Positions 19,401 through 26,346 of a stretch of DNA of 60,019 nt are shown piece by piece (the stretch's first letter is position 1; every line of letters starts with the position of its first letter). The stretch lies in assembly GCF_018398875.1 (NCBI RefSeq), contig NZ_JAGWDK010000034.1, forward strand, positions 1 through 60,019, in the 5' to 3' direction. Made by a program: the position numbers and the translations under genes. Origin of the DNA: Bradyrhizobium sp. sGM-13 (GTDB lineage: Bacteria > Pseudomonadota > Alphaproteobacteria > Rhizobiales > Xanthobacteraceae). The notes under the pieces were generated by a model that saw only the letters and a list, made by a program, of their open reading frames with translations, was not told where the DNA came from and ran no database searches.

Positions 19401-19703
19401 TGCCGCACCGAGGATGATCTGGAGGATTTGGAGGACGAAACCGCACGTCGTTTCGGCAGGCTGCCGCCGGCCGCGTGCGAGTTTTTCGCGGCGGCGAGGC
19501 TTAGGCTCGATTGCAAGCGGCGCGGCATTATGAGGCTCGACGTCGGCCCCGAGGCTGTTGCGGCGACGTTCCTCCCTGGTCGGCTTCGCAAGTCGAGAGC
19601 GAAGTCGCTTGAGCGCGATGGCGATCGTGTGGTCTATATTGGCAATCGCAATGCGAAGCCGTTCGAACGAATAAGCGACTTCCTTGAGTTGTTAGACGAG
19701 TAG
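16491..19703 (+). CDS. Mfd-like transcription-repair coupling translocase (accessory paralogue)
   Basis: The 1,070-residue protein starts with GTG (GGAAG lies 6 nt upstream). After a Lys/Ser-rich leader it has a UvrB-like N-terminal region (FPRLNTLPFDGLEPSREIAG), then a CarD/RNA-polymerase-interaction-like segment (GAAVVHLQRGLALLSRLQ near 435). An SF2 motor follows with Walker A GDVGFGKTEVALR near 575, DEEQ box IIDEEQHFG near 675, motif VI QLHQLRGRVGRGG, and the RecG/Mfd TRG region (GAGFAISERDLDLRGVGDLF and EQQSGHL). A degenerate C-terminal domain closes it. It is shorter than a housekeeping Mfd (about 1,150-1,170) and sits in accessory DNA, so it is probably a second, specialised Mfd. It could displace stalled RNA polymerase or remodel DNA in partnership with the divergent HerA-like protein; that link is inference. 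Confidence 0.88.
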   Translation: MKKSKKVSARGATSKSATKKGRKSAGFAISTSSPLGMLALHLREQWKKSGRDGLVFLAEDENKAERLGGIVHALDPSLDVLVFPRLNTLPFDGLEPSREIAGRRSSVLRRLARRKKPILLVSTAEAIMERLPLPASWSRISLSLKVQASYAEQDLAGRMEKLGYDLDEEAEYPGTALFHGKTFEIFPAGALGPYRIEHSGGAIRRIVAVDPDEHDVISDFKELIIDPMSERLALGGNRAQRATFPDYCDRARWIADAKVPAHADSWLSTIEEAAGRRDSEREYLGRGDWKKLKKRMSVLPAKAAFVATPDFSKVAAPRKAFRAFVADAESAGSRLLFVAAVEDDLRAMERMSGVRAERFANWDEAAEARNREGALLADFDAGFFAPGKKPTLVVTASDVLGSRAHHPQPMAKAWTGAFDHPDIPERGAAVVHLQRGLALLSRLQTVDMGNGTSREMIRLEFAGDDAALVPPADLALIWPYAAEPGKLTLDKADGSTWWNRRGEAEQEIEAAARQLAKHIAQRRRRRAPKLVAPGPAYERFVARFPYFTTVDQAKAIRDVLDDLAAGHPMDRVVCGDVGFGKTEVALRAAAAVALSGKQVAVAVPTTVLARQHVETFRKRFGPLGIEVANLSRAASAAEIRDTKEKLRSAKLKVVVGTQALASTDVRFADLGLVIIDEEQHFGAAEKAKLSGLAKGVHTLWMSATPIPRTLAAGLAGFRDLSVIATPPVHRLPIVTKVAPLSDAAIAAALLREQRRHGQSFLICPRIQDLEPMLARVKLTAPDLRIVCLHGRLPAEDIDDRMMSFVEGEADVLLATNIVESGLDIPRANTIVVCWPEKFGLSQLHQLRGRVGRGGTRAFAYLLTESNSEQSEKRLAVLEEFSKPGAGFAISERDLDLRGVGDLFSEQQSGHLQVFGPMLYSYLLKRASEKGADGGADLWVPDLNLPIADMLPTGYVQSDAVRLEIYGRIARCRTEDDLEDLEDETARRFGRLPPAACEFFAAARLRLDCKRRGIMRLDVGPEAVAATFLPGRLRKSRAKSLERDGDRVVYIGNRNAKPFERISDFLELLDE

Positions 19704-19707
19704 TTCG

Positions 19708-19860
19708 CTAGAGCCGTTCCATAACGCCTCCCATCTTGTAGGCCCTGATCCTCTCGTGGGCGATCAGCTCATAAGCCTTAGTCTTTCCGAATTTGCCATA
19801 GCGGCAACCGTCCTTGAATTCGACGAGCCGGCGCCGCTTGTTGTTATCATTGTCAACCAT
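19708..19860 (-). pseudogene. Truncated excisionase-type HTH fragment
   Basis: The minus frame from ATG 19860 encodes 50 residues ending MERL at TAG. The part YGKFGKTKAYELIAHERIRA followed by YKMGG matches the HTH_17/AlpA-type helix-turn-helix, but the usual wing and C-terminal helix after the glycines are missing. It overlaps nothing and lies 4 bp beyond the Mfd-like stop. Probably the remains of an element's regulator. Confidence 0.5.
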
Positions 19861-20258
19861 GATCCCTGCATGTGCTCCGATGACTCCGCCACAATTGGAT
19901 CAAGCCCCGCTGAGCGAGATGGGCATTCTATGGCGCGACCCTGGCTGACGAGGTTCTGCTGACTTGTTCCGGCGCAATCTGCGCCTCGCTCCATTGCGTA
20001 GGATGCGTTGATCTACATCGCCGGTACCAAATAAAAGGTTCTTTGATGCCGCCGGTAACTCCCGCGCGCTTTAGCGTGCAAATCGGAGGACCAGAAGCGC
20101 TGTTTGCAAGTTAGTGGTCTGCCGTCCACGTGCTCATTTGGCCTCGTTGGGCAAAACGGTCTACGAGCGCTATTCAAAAACTCCGACGCTTGCTCATGTT
20201 CGCTAAGTCTCTCCATTCTGATCTTTTGCTTCCACGCAGAATGCGGTGCGCCTCGGGA
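19861..20258. other. Spacer left of the island boundary
   Basis: No supportable gene, repeat or RNA. Short ORFs on both strands lack ribosome sites and family features. Confidence 0.35.
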
Positions 20259-20308
20259 TAGCTCCTCTCAAGGCTGAAACAGGGGTTCGATTCCCCTAGG
20301 GAGCGCCA
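20259..20308 (+). pseudogene. Degenerate tRNA-Glu 3' portion at island boundary
   Basis: The segment ggctgaaacaggggttcgat followed by tcccctagggagcgcca is the variable region, T arm, acceptor strand and CCA of a bacterial tRNA-Glu. Upstream, gctcctctcaagg resembles an anticodon arm with CTC at the anticodon, but a couple of bases are missing from the stem and no D arm or 5' acceptor strand (GCTCCCT) is found. It is therefore a relic or junction copy rather than a working tRNA. It marks the left end of the integrase-bearing island. Confidence 0.65.
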
Positions 20309-20310
20309 GC
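20294..20310 (+). repeat. Left attachment-site repeat (attL-like) of the 27-kb island
   Basis: The 17-bp ccctagggagcgccagc is identical to 47443-47459. It covers the tRNA-Glu 3' end plus 2 bp. The integrase stop codon begins 2 bp to its right. Confidence 0.75.
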
Positions 20311-20311
20311 C

Positions 20312-21418
20312 TTATTCCTGCCGCTCTGATTTTCCTCTCGTTTTCGGCGTTTTCCCCAAACCCACAGAAGTAGTTTGGGCAATCCTGTTCGCCCTGTGTC
20401 CTTCAAGCTTGATCACTGCGTCTTCCGCGAGACCAGCCTGATCAGCCTCTTCCGTATAGCGCTCAGCTTCAGCGAGCGTTGTGTGTCCGAGGATCGACAT
20501 GATCATCTTCGCCGTCGCGCCGGCTTCGGCGAGCAAACGTCCGGCGGCCTTCCGTAGGCCGTGCGGCTTGCAATCGAGAGGCAGCCCGGCCTCGGAGATA
20601 GCGTCCCGCATCCACCCACTAAAACCGTCGACGGTGAATGGTTTGCCATAAGCAGTCGTAATGATCACAATGTGATGCATGTCATAAGCGTCGAGCGCTT
20701 CGATCGTGTCCCGATGCAACGGAATGAGAAGCTCGCGCCCGGTCTTCTGTTGCTTTATCCTGATCTTGCGTTCGGGCGTGACATGCGTCTGCGCCATCCG
20801 CACTACGTCGGAGCGGCGCTGTCCCAGATTGAGGAAAAGATGAAACGCCGTGCGCTGTTTGGTGCCGAGCGGCCAGCGCTTTTTGAATTGCTCAATTTCG
20901 CTATCGGTCCATGACCGAATTTTTTTGATCTTCGGCCGCTTGATGCCCAATGACGGATCGTGCTTCAGCCATCCGATATTGATCGCGTGACGGATCAGGA
21001 TCCGGAGCTTCTTCAGAGTGTCGAGCGCTGCTCCGGGGCGATCAGCGTAGGGCTGAAGAATGCCGGTTATGATGCGCTCGCGCGAGAGCCCGGCGACAGT
21101 GCGATGACCGTGTTCGGTGCGGAGCATCTCAAGGCGGCTAATGTAGCCTGCCTTGCTCGTATCGCGGAGGCCGACATATTCGGCGCTCTTCATGTAGGAG
21201 GCAATGAGCGCAGCAATAGTACCTGGCGCCGCCGGTACAAACCGATCTCGAACCGGTGCGGGCTGGCCAAGCAGTGCGGCTTGGTAGGCCGCCAAAAATT
21301 CTTCGCTCGTGGGATCGTTCGGCAAACGAATGCGAGGTCCTTTGCCGCGACGGAAAGATAGGTACGTATGGCCCTTGACGTGATTGCGCTCAACGTGAAG
21401 GGGCAGCTTCCGGGGCAT
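20312..21418 (-). CDS. Tyrosine-type site-specific integrase of the island
   Basis: From ATG 21418 (GGAG 8 nt upstream; another ATG 6 bp earlier) the product is 368 residues, MPRKLPLHVERNHVKGHTYL onward. It has an N-terminal arm-binding/core-binding region and an intact catalytic domain: Arg box LNLGQRRSDVVRM, then PHGLRKAAGRLLAEAG (HxxR), MSILGHTT, and the nucleophile Tyr in AERYTEEADQ. The C-terminal 35 residues are basic. Its 3' end abuts the tRNA-Glu-derived repeat, the classic layout for an integrase at a tRNA target. It should catalyse integration and excision at that 17-bp core, with the adjacent HTH gene as likely directionality factor. Confidence 0.93.
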   Translation of the reverse strand: MPRKLPLHVERNHVKGHTYLSFRRGKGPRIRLPNDPTSEEFLAAYQAALLGQPAPVRDRFVPAAPGTIAALIASYMKSAEYVGLRDTSKAGYISRLEMLRTEHGHRTVAGLSRERIITGILQPYADRPGAALDTLKKLRILIRHAINIGWLKHDPSLGIKRPKIKKIRSWTDSEIEQFKKRWPLGTKQRTAFHLFLNLGQRRSDVVRMAQTHVTPERKIRIKQQKTGRELLIPLHRDTIEALDAYDMHHIVIITTAYGKPFTVDGFSGWMRDAISEAGLPLDCKPHGLRKAAGRLLAEAGATAKMIMSILGHTTLAEAERYTEEADQAGLAEDAVIKLEGHRANRIAQTTSVGLGKTPKTRGKSERQE

Positions 21419-21665
21419 CGACATCGCTCCACGTTTCGTCAACGCGGGTATTATTGCCATCGAACGGCAATTCATCAATGGCAATGTCAAGCTGGCGCAC
21501 GTCCCAAGCTCGCCGTCGTTTGCCGAACAATCTTGCTCGGGGCATTTGGCCGTTCTTCACCATCGCGTCGAACGTGTTGGGTGACACGCAGATATAGGCG
21601 GCAGCAGCCTCGCGACTGATGAGTCGGGGGGCAAGTGATGGCGGGAGCGCTGTCTGCCTTGGCAT
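21390..21665 (-). CDS. Excisionase-type HTH protein
   Basis: A 91-residue protein with an HTH_17-like fold: LISREAAAAYICVSPNTFDA, then MVKNGQMPRARLFGKRRRAW, the pattern of AlpA/excisionase proteins. It overlaps the integrase start by 29 bp, so the pair is translationally coupled. It is likely to control excision and integrase expression. A short acidic tail (ETWSDVDAPEA) ends the protein. Confidence 0.75.
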   Translation of the reverse strand: MPRQTALPPSLAPRLISREAAAAYICVSPNTFDAMVKNGQMPRARLFGKRRRAWDVRQLDIAIDELPFDGNNTRVDETWSDVDAPEAAPSR

Positions 21666-22068
21666 CGCTATACCCTGTGCCGGGCGATCTCGATTCTGCC
21701 GATCCGAGAATCTCGAACAGCATGAACCAGAGATGCTGATGCAAGCAAAAGGGCAAGCGGTCCGTTCGGATGCTCTGGCGTGTTATGGCGTACAAATCGG
21801 CCAGAGATTGCGCCACGTTGATGCGCCGGCATCCGCGATTGATGAGAGCCTGCCTGCTGGGCTCACGCTCGAATATCAATGCGACCTGGCCGGCATCCAA
21901 GAAGACGACCAAGCAGCTGATAAACCGCAATTTTGTGGTCAGCAAAAACCGAGATTACTATTAGGTATGACGCCGTACGCTCCGCTGCCTCTCTGTTCCC
22001 GATTGGAAGCACCACCGCGCTTCCAAATCGTACCCTTAGTCTAGCTGCACGGGGAGCCCAAACCGGGA
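21666..22068. other. Spacer behind the integrase pair
   Basis: Short ORFs on both strands (for example 21770-21964 plus) show no family features. The stretch must include the promoter for the HTH-integrase pair. Nothing else is supportable. Confidence 0.35.
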
Positions 22069-22140
22069 CGGCGTCAGGCCGTCAAGGCCGAAGCCGCGAA
22101 GCGGGGGCGCGATAGCGTCAGCCTTTACGGCCTGACGCCG
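22069..22140. repeat. Perfect 14-bp inverted repeat with 44-bp spacer
   Basis: The arms cggcgtcaggccgt (22069-22082) and acggcctgacgccg (22127-22140) are exact complements. The spacer is GC-rich (aagccgcgaagcgggggcgc within it). It lies 40 bp past the AlpA-type gene's stop and no T-run follows, so it is not a clear terminator. It could be a processing, replication or recombination structure of the island. Confidence 0.6.
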
Positions 22141-22180
22141 GTCCGGTTCACTGTCGCCGGCAGCAAGCCGACCGCTGACG

Positions 22181-22396
22181 TCATCTGGCCGCATCGAGCT
22201 CGTGCTTCGGGCGCCATGCGACGGGATCGGCAATCCAGCGGTTGATGTCGGATTCATGCCAGCCGCTCCCGTTGACGCTGATCTTGATCTGCGGCGGGAA
22301 TGTGCCCTCGGCGATCTTGCGGTAGATAGTGGACCGGGACAGCCCGGTCCGGGAAAGAACGGTCCTCAAGCGGATGATACGCTCTGGTTCGCGCAT
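22181..22396 (-). CDS. AlpA-family transcriptional regulator
   Basis: A 71-residue protein from ATG 22396 with GGAGG 9 nt upstream. It is a textbook AlpA: IIRLRTVLSRTGLSRSTIYR (HTH), then KIAEGTFPPQIKISVNGSGW and HESDINRWIADPVAWR. In phage and island contexts AlpA proteins activate integrase/excision genes. It lies between the integrase module and traA, all on the minus strand. The larger open frame upstream is antisense or out of frame with traA and is not used. Confidence 0.88.
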   Translation of the reverse strand: MREPERIIRLRTVLSRTGLSRSTIYRKIAEGTFPPQIKISVNGSGWHESDINRWIADPVAWRPKHELDAAR

Positions 22397-22520
22397 GGCC
22401 GCGCTGCCTCCTGCCGGCTGTTTCTGACGGCTGCTGAGACCAGACAGGACAAACAGTTGCAGGTGGGCAAGAGGGGTGTTCGACTCGTCATAGTGTGGCG
22501 TAGAGACGGCGGCAGATGGA

Positions 22521-25481
22521 TCAAATTCCGATGCCCCGGCCTCTGCCGAGGTCGATGCCGTGAGTGAAGGCCAATTCCTGGCCCAGCCGGCGGCCTGATT
22601 CAAACGCGATGCCGAGATCCCGCTTGCGGTTGGCGAGGATGGATTCCAGTTGCGGATCGCGTTCGAGGCTTTTTGCCATGTCGCCCATCGCCGAGCGCGC
22701 CGCCTTGTAGCCGGCGATGTCGCCCGCCTGATACTGACGCTGGCTGGTGTGGTCGAGCTTCTGCCAGCGTTCCACGAAACGGTCGGCGCGGCGGCCCGGA
22801 TCGGTGCGCAGTTCGGTTTCGAGCTGGAGCGCGCGGACGGCGCGGGCGGAGTTGCCCGAAGCGGCTTCAAGGGTGAGTACCGGGTTCTTCTTGTAGGCCG
22901 CTTCGGCGTCGTGCGAGCCGTAGGGCCGCACCTCCTCGAAGACCTTGCGGGCCTCCTGCAATTCCTTCACCTGCTCGGGACTTGCCTCGCCGCCTTGGTC
23001 CTGCATATCGAAGATCGCATTCACAGCTCGGGCATGACGGATGAGAGCCTTGGTGCGGGCCTTACGCAGCGCCGCTTCCGGGTCTTCCACCACCTTCCTT
23101 GCCGGCGCTTCCCGTTGCGGCCTCCGCGCGCCGCCTGTGCCAGGCACAGCTTCGGCAGACGGGCGCAGGCCATCGAACATATTGCGCACCCTCTCGGGTA
23201 CGACCCTCCGCACGATCTCGGCCACGCGCTCGCGGAAGGTGAACCCACGTCGTTCGGCATAGCTCTGTGCCGGATCGCGCTGCTCGTAATCCGAGGCCAT
23301 GTCCTTGGCCCGGTCGCGCGACAGGGTACGGGTGAGCCGGTCCTGATTGGCAAAATCGTCGCGGCCATAATGCAGCTCCAAGCCGTCGCGGTGCCGCGAC
23401 AGGGCTACATAGCTGCCATGGGCGTCCATCCCGGGCGTTGCCAGCACATGGGCGCGGTCTACCGTCATGCCCTGAGCCTTGTGGATGGTCGCGGCATAAC
23501 CATGGTCGATGCGATTGTAGTCCTTCAGGTCGAACTGCACGGATCGAGCGTCGTCGGTGGACACGGCCATGCTCTGCGCGCTGACCTGCTGGACGGTCCC
23601 GAGCGTGCCGTTCTTCACGCCAAGGCCGCGCTCGTTCTGCAGGAACATGACGCGGTCCCCGCTGGCAAAGTGGCGCTCGCCGCGCTCGACCGTCAGGTGC
23701 ACCTCATCCCCCAGATCACCCGCAGCCCGCATCCGTTCGCGCGCCGCGTCGTTCAGCGCGCGAACCTCGTCGTTGGTATGAGTTAGGATGATCCGGCTGC
23801 GATCCGGTGATGCCTGCCGGTCGCGGTCCCAGCGCTCGATCAGATCGTCGCGCGCCTGCTCGCGGGTTTGAGCTTCATGCACCATGCCGTGGGAGCGGTA
23901 GGCGTCAAGCGCATTGCCGGTCCTGCCGAGCGCCAGATCGCGCGTGGCGTCCCGCTGCCAGTCCTCACTTTGGCGGCGCACCTCGCCGATTTCCGCGCCG
24001 CCATGACGATCATGGATCGAGCGGAACGCCGCGCCCGCCTCGATTGCTTGCAACTGCCTGATATCGCCGACCAGCACCACCTTGGCTCCCGCCTCTGCGG
24101 CATGGGATAGCACCCGCTCCAATTGGCGCGTGCCGAGCATACCCGCCTCGTCGATCACCAGGATGTCGCGCGACGTGAGCAGGTCGCGGCCCTGCTGCCA
24201 GCCATGATCCATGCTGGCGATGGTGCGGGACGATATGCCCGATCCACTTTCGAGGTTTTCCGCGGCGATGCCGGACAGCGCCGCGCCCCGGACCTCGTAG
24301 CCCGCCGTCTCCCATGCCTCCCGCGCCACGCCCAGCATCGCGCTCTTCCCCGTCCCGGCATGGCCAACCACGACGCCCAAATCGCGGCCGTCCGTGACAT
24401 GCGCCAGTGCGTCGGCCTGTTCGCTGGAAAGCACAAGCCCGCGCTGTCCGGCCCGTAGGAGCGCGGCCTGTCTGCCAGCATCATCGACCGCATGGCGTTC
24501 CCGTTCAGCCATCAGTTCGGCCGCGCGATGCAGGCGCTGTTCGGTCTCGATCATTTCGCGCGTCGTGAAGCGATCCTCGCCGCGCCCATCCTTGCCGAGT
24601 TCGGCCAGATTTGGTGCGCTACACATCGCGCCCAAAACGTCGTTGAACTGGTCGATCCCTTCGCTGTGCCGGTGCGCGAACTTTGCCATATCGCGCCGCG
24701 TGAAGGTCGATTGCTGCTGGGTGATTGCGTCGAGCCCGAGGGAAGGATCGGCGATGATCCGCGCGCCATTGCCGCGCGCGATCTCGCGGTGCATCTCGGC
24801 ACGGTCGGCTTCGAGCCCTTCGCTTTCGATGTCCCGAACCTCGATCCGTTTAGCGGGCGCGCCGATCTGGCTTTGCGGCTCCAGCGCGATCCCCTGTGCT
24901 TCCAGGCTGCGATGGTCGATCCGCGCGTCGATGTCGAGCTCAGCCAGGCGCTCGTTGGCGACTTCGGCCCAGCGCTCGCGCCAGCGCTCAACCATCTCAG
25001 TGCGATTCCACTCCCGCACCTTTTGGCCAAAGCCGTTCTCGTCCACCGCGCGCATGGTGAGCATGACATGGGCATGGGGTTTGGGCATGCCATCCTCGGC
25101 CATGTCCCAATGCACATTGAGATCGGCGATCATGCCCAAACCTACGAATTCGGCCTGCACGAAGTCGCGAGCAAGCTCGATCCCCTGAGCCTGTGTCATC
25201 TCGCGTGGAATGGCGAATTCGACCTCGCGGGCAAGCTGGGCGTCCTTGCGGACGAACGCCTCGACATCGTTCCAGAGCCGTTCGCGGTCACTCCATGCTT
25301 CCGGCGCGTTTGCTGGCAGCATGATCTCGGAATGGACGACACCGCGCTTGGCGGTAAAGTCGTGGCTGCGGTCGAGGCGCTCGTCACGCAGACGCAAGCC
25401 CGAGCGGTAAGCGGCGGATGCCACCGCGCTTGCGCCGGACTTGCGGCCAATGACCTTGACGTGAAGATGATAGATCGCCAT
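22521..25481 (-). CDS. traA: TraA relaxase/helicase (Ti-type conjugative transfer, MobA/MobL + TraI-like)
   Basis: From ATG 25481 (MAIYHLHVKVIGRKSGASAV) the protein is 986 residues. The N-terminal MobA/MobL relaxase domain (about 1-230) has the catalytic Tyr region (SAAYRSG near residue 25) and the metal-binding histidine triad in GMPKPHAHVMLTM near residue 145. A RecD/TraI-like helicase domain follows with Walker A VVGHAGTGKSAMLGV and Walker B ILVIDEAGMLGT, and helicase motifs near 690 (GYAATIHKAQGMT). The C-terminal 250 residues are helical. TraA nicks oriT and unwinds the transferred strand. It is somewhat shorter than Ti-plasmid TraA (about 1,100). It is divergent from traC/traD with the oriT-like site between, as on Ti plasmids. 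Confidence 0.94.
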   Translation of the reverse strand: MAIYHLHVKVIGRKSGASAVASAAYRSGLRLRDERLDRSHDFTAKRGVVHSEIMLPANAPEAWSDRERLWNDVEAFVRKDAQLAREVEFAIPREMTQAQGIELARDFVQAEFVGLGMIADLNVHWDMAEDGMPKPHAHVMLTMRAVDENGFGQKVREWNRTEMVERWRERWAEVANERLAELDIDARIDHRSLEAQGIALEPQSQIGAPAKRIEVRDIESEGLEADRAEMHREIARGNGARIIADPSLGLDAITQQQSTFTRRDMAKFAHRHSEGIDQFNDVLGAMCSAPNLAELGKDGRGEDRFTTREMIETEQRLHRAAELMAERERHAVDDAGRQAALLRAGQRGLVLSSEQADALAHVTDGRDLGVVVGHAGTGKSAMLGVAREAWETAGYEVRGAALSGIAAENLESGSGISSRTIASMDHGWQQGRDLLTSRDILVIDEAGMLGTRQLERVLSHAAEAGAKVVLVGDIRQLQAIEAGAAFRSIHDRHGGAEIGEVRRQSEDWQRDATRDLALGRTGNALDAYRSHGMVHEAQTREQARDDLIERWDRDRQASPDRSRIILTHTNDEVRALNDAARERMRAAGDLGDEVHLTVERGERHFASGDRVMFLQNERGLGVKNGTLGTVQQVSAQSMAVSTDDARSVQFDLKDYNRIDHGYAATIHKAQGMTVDRAHVLATPGMDAHGSYVALSRHRDGLELHYGRDDFANQDRLTRTLSRDRAKDMASDYEQRDPAQSYAERRGFTFRERVAEIVRRVVPERVRNMFDGLRPSAEAVPGTGGARRPQREAPARKVVEDPEAALRKARTKALIRHARAVNAIFDMQDQGGEASPEQVKELQEARKVFEEVRPYGSHDAEAAYKKNPVLTLEAASGNSARAVRALQLETELRTDPGRRADRFVERWQKLDHTSQRQYQAGDIAGYKAARSAMGDMAKSLERDPQLESILANRKRDLGIAFESGRRLGQELAFTHGIDLGRGRGIGI

Positions 25482-25519
25482 CGCGACCGGATCATTGACA
25501 CGGCAAAGCGCACGTCGGA

Positions 25520-25560
25520 ACGACGTATAAGCGCGCCCTCCCTCGAAAAATTCTCGGGCG
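25520..25560 (+). other. Candidate origin of transfer (oriT) nick region
   Basis: The sequence acgacgtataagcgcgccct at 25520-25539 closely resembles the Ti/RSF1010-type nick region (…gacgtata…tgcgccct… as I recall it). It is followed by an imperfect inverted repeat ccctcgaaaa / ttctcggg. It lies between the divergent traA and traC genes, where Ti-type oriT sits. Function is inferred from match and position. Confidence 0.7.
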
Positions 25561-25650
25561 GGACTATCCCGTCCCAAGCCGTCCTGGCAGCCTTACATCA
25601 TTCTGCGGGTTGCTGAACTATCATCGCTCCATCGACAGCTTACGGAGAAT

Positions 25651-25980
25651 ATGATGCGCAAGCCACGGGACTTTGACGCGGAACTGAAAGCGCTCGAAGA
25701 CAAGGCACGCGGGCTGAAAACCCGAAAGGTGCGACAGATCGGAGAACTGGTCATCGCCACCGGAGCTGACACACTCACCGCCAATGAATTGGCGGGTGCG
25801 CTGATCGTGCTCGCCGAGACAAAAGAGGCCGGAAAGAGGGAGGCATGGGCCAGGCGCGGGGCCGCGTTCTTTCAGGGACGGTCGCGGCGATCTGCACCGG
25901 CAACTCACCGCGACACTGACGGCGCTCCGGCGCAACCGGGTAGCGCGCAACCGGCATCAGGCCGCAAGGGCGCGACATGA
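25651..25980 (+). CDS. traC: Conjugal transfer protein TraC-like (relaxosome accessory)
   Basis: A 109-residue protein. The start is ATG 25651 or the adjacent ATG 25654, with GGAGAAT upstream. It begins MRKPRDFDAELKALEDKARG followed by KTRKVRQIGELVIATGAD, the standard start of rhizobial/sphingomonad TraC-type proteins. A Gly/Ala-rich tail (DGAPAQPGSAQPASGR) follows. Expected to act with TraA and TraD at oriT. It is divergent from traA and 1 bp upstream of traD, so the two form an operon. Similar proteins are also named TraD in databases, so the exact letter is uncertain. Confidence 0.8.
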   Translation: MMRKPRDFDAELKALEDKARGLKTRKVRQIGELVIATGADTLTANELAGALIVLAETKEAGKREAWARRGAAFFQGRSRRSAPATHRDTDGAPAQPGSAQPASGRKGAT

Positions 25981-25981
25981 C

Positions 25982-26239
25982 ATGCGCACATGGCAGGTCG
26001 AACGTCGCAAGCGCACGCGGCATCTCATCGAACTCGGCGGCCTCGTTCTGAAAGCAGGTGTCGTGGACCTGACCGGCGACGACCGTGCCATGATCTACGG
26101 CGCGCTGCTCTGGATGGCCGACAAGCTCCAAAGCGGTCAGGGCGAACAGGCGCGAGCGCTGTGGGCAGCCGAAGGGAAGCAAGCGTTCGAGTTGGGCTCG
26201 GGGAAACACAACGGGACAGATCGAATTGCTCGTCGTTGA
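25982..26239 (+). CDS. traD: Conjugal transfer protein TraD-like
   Basis: An 85-residue protein, MRTWQVERRKRTRHLIELGG followed by LVLKAGVVDLTGDDRAMIYG, the recognisable TraD signature of Ti-type systems. It starts immediately after traC. It is a small basic DNA-binding accessory factor of the relaxosome. TraG (coupling protein), which normally follows traD, is absent; a patatin relic follows instead. This means the element cannot recruit a mating pore on its own. Confidence 0.82.
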   Translation: MRTWQVERRKRTRHLIELGGLVLKAGVVDLTGDDRAMIYGALLWMADKLQSGQGEQARALWAAEGKQAFELGSGKHNGTDRIARR

Positions 26240-26346
26240 TGGCGCGACAATGGCATGTCAACCGAGCGACGACGGATTGCACCTTGGCGGCTTTGAGATT
26301 GATGACTAGCTCGAATCTGGTTGGGGTCTCGCCCGGGAGTTGGACC

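Noticed and set aside
22650..23786. 378-codon plus-strand ORF opposite traA
   Set aside because: Antisense shadow, no domain or ribosome site.
24492..25616. 374-codon plus-strand ORF opposite traA
   Set aside because: Antisense shadow in high-GC DNA; traA has intact motifs.
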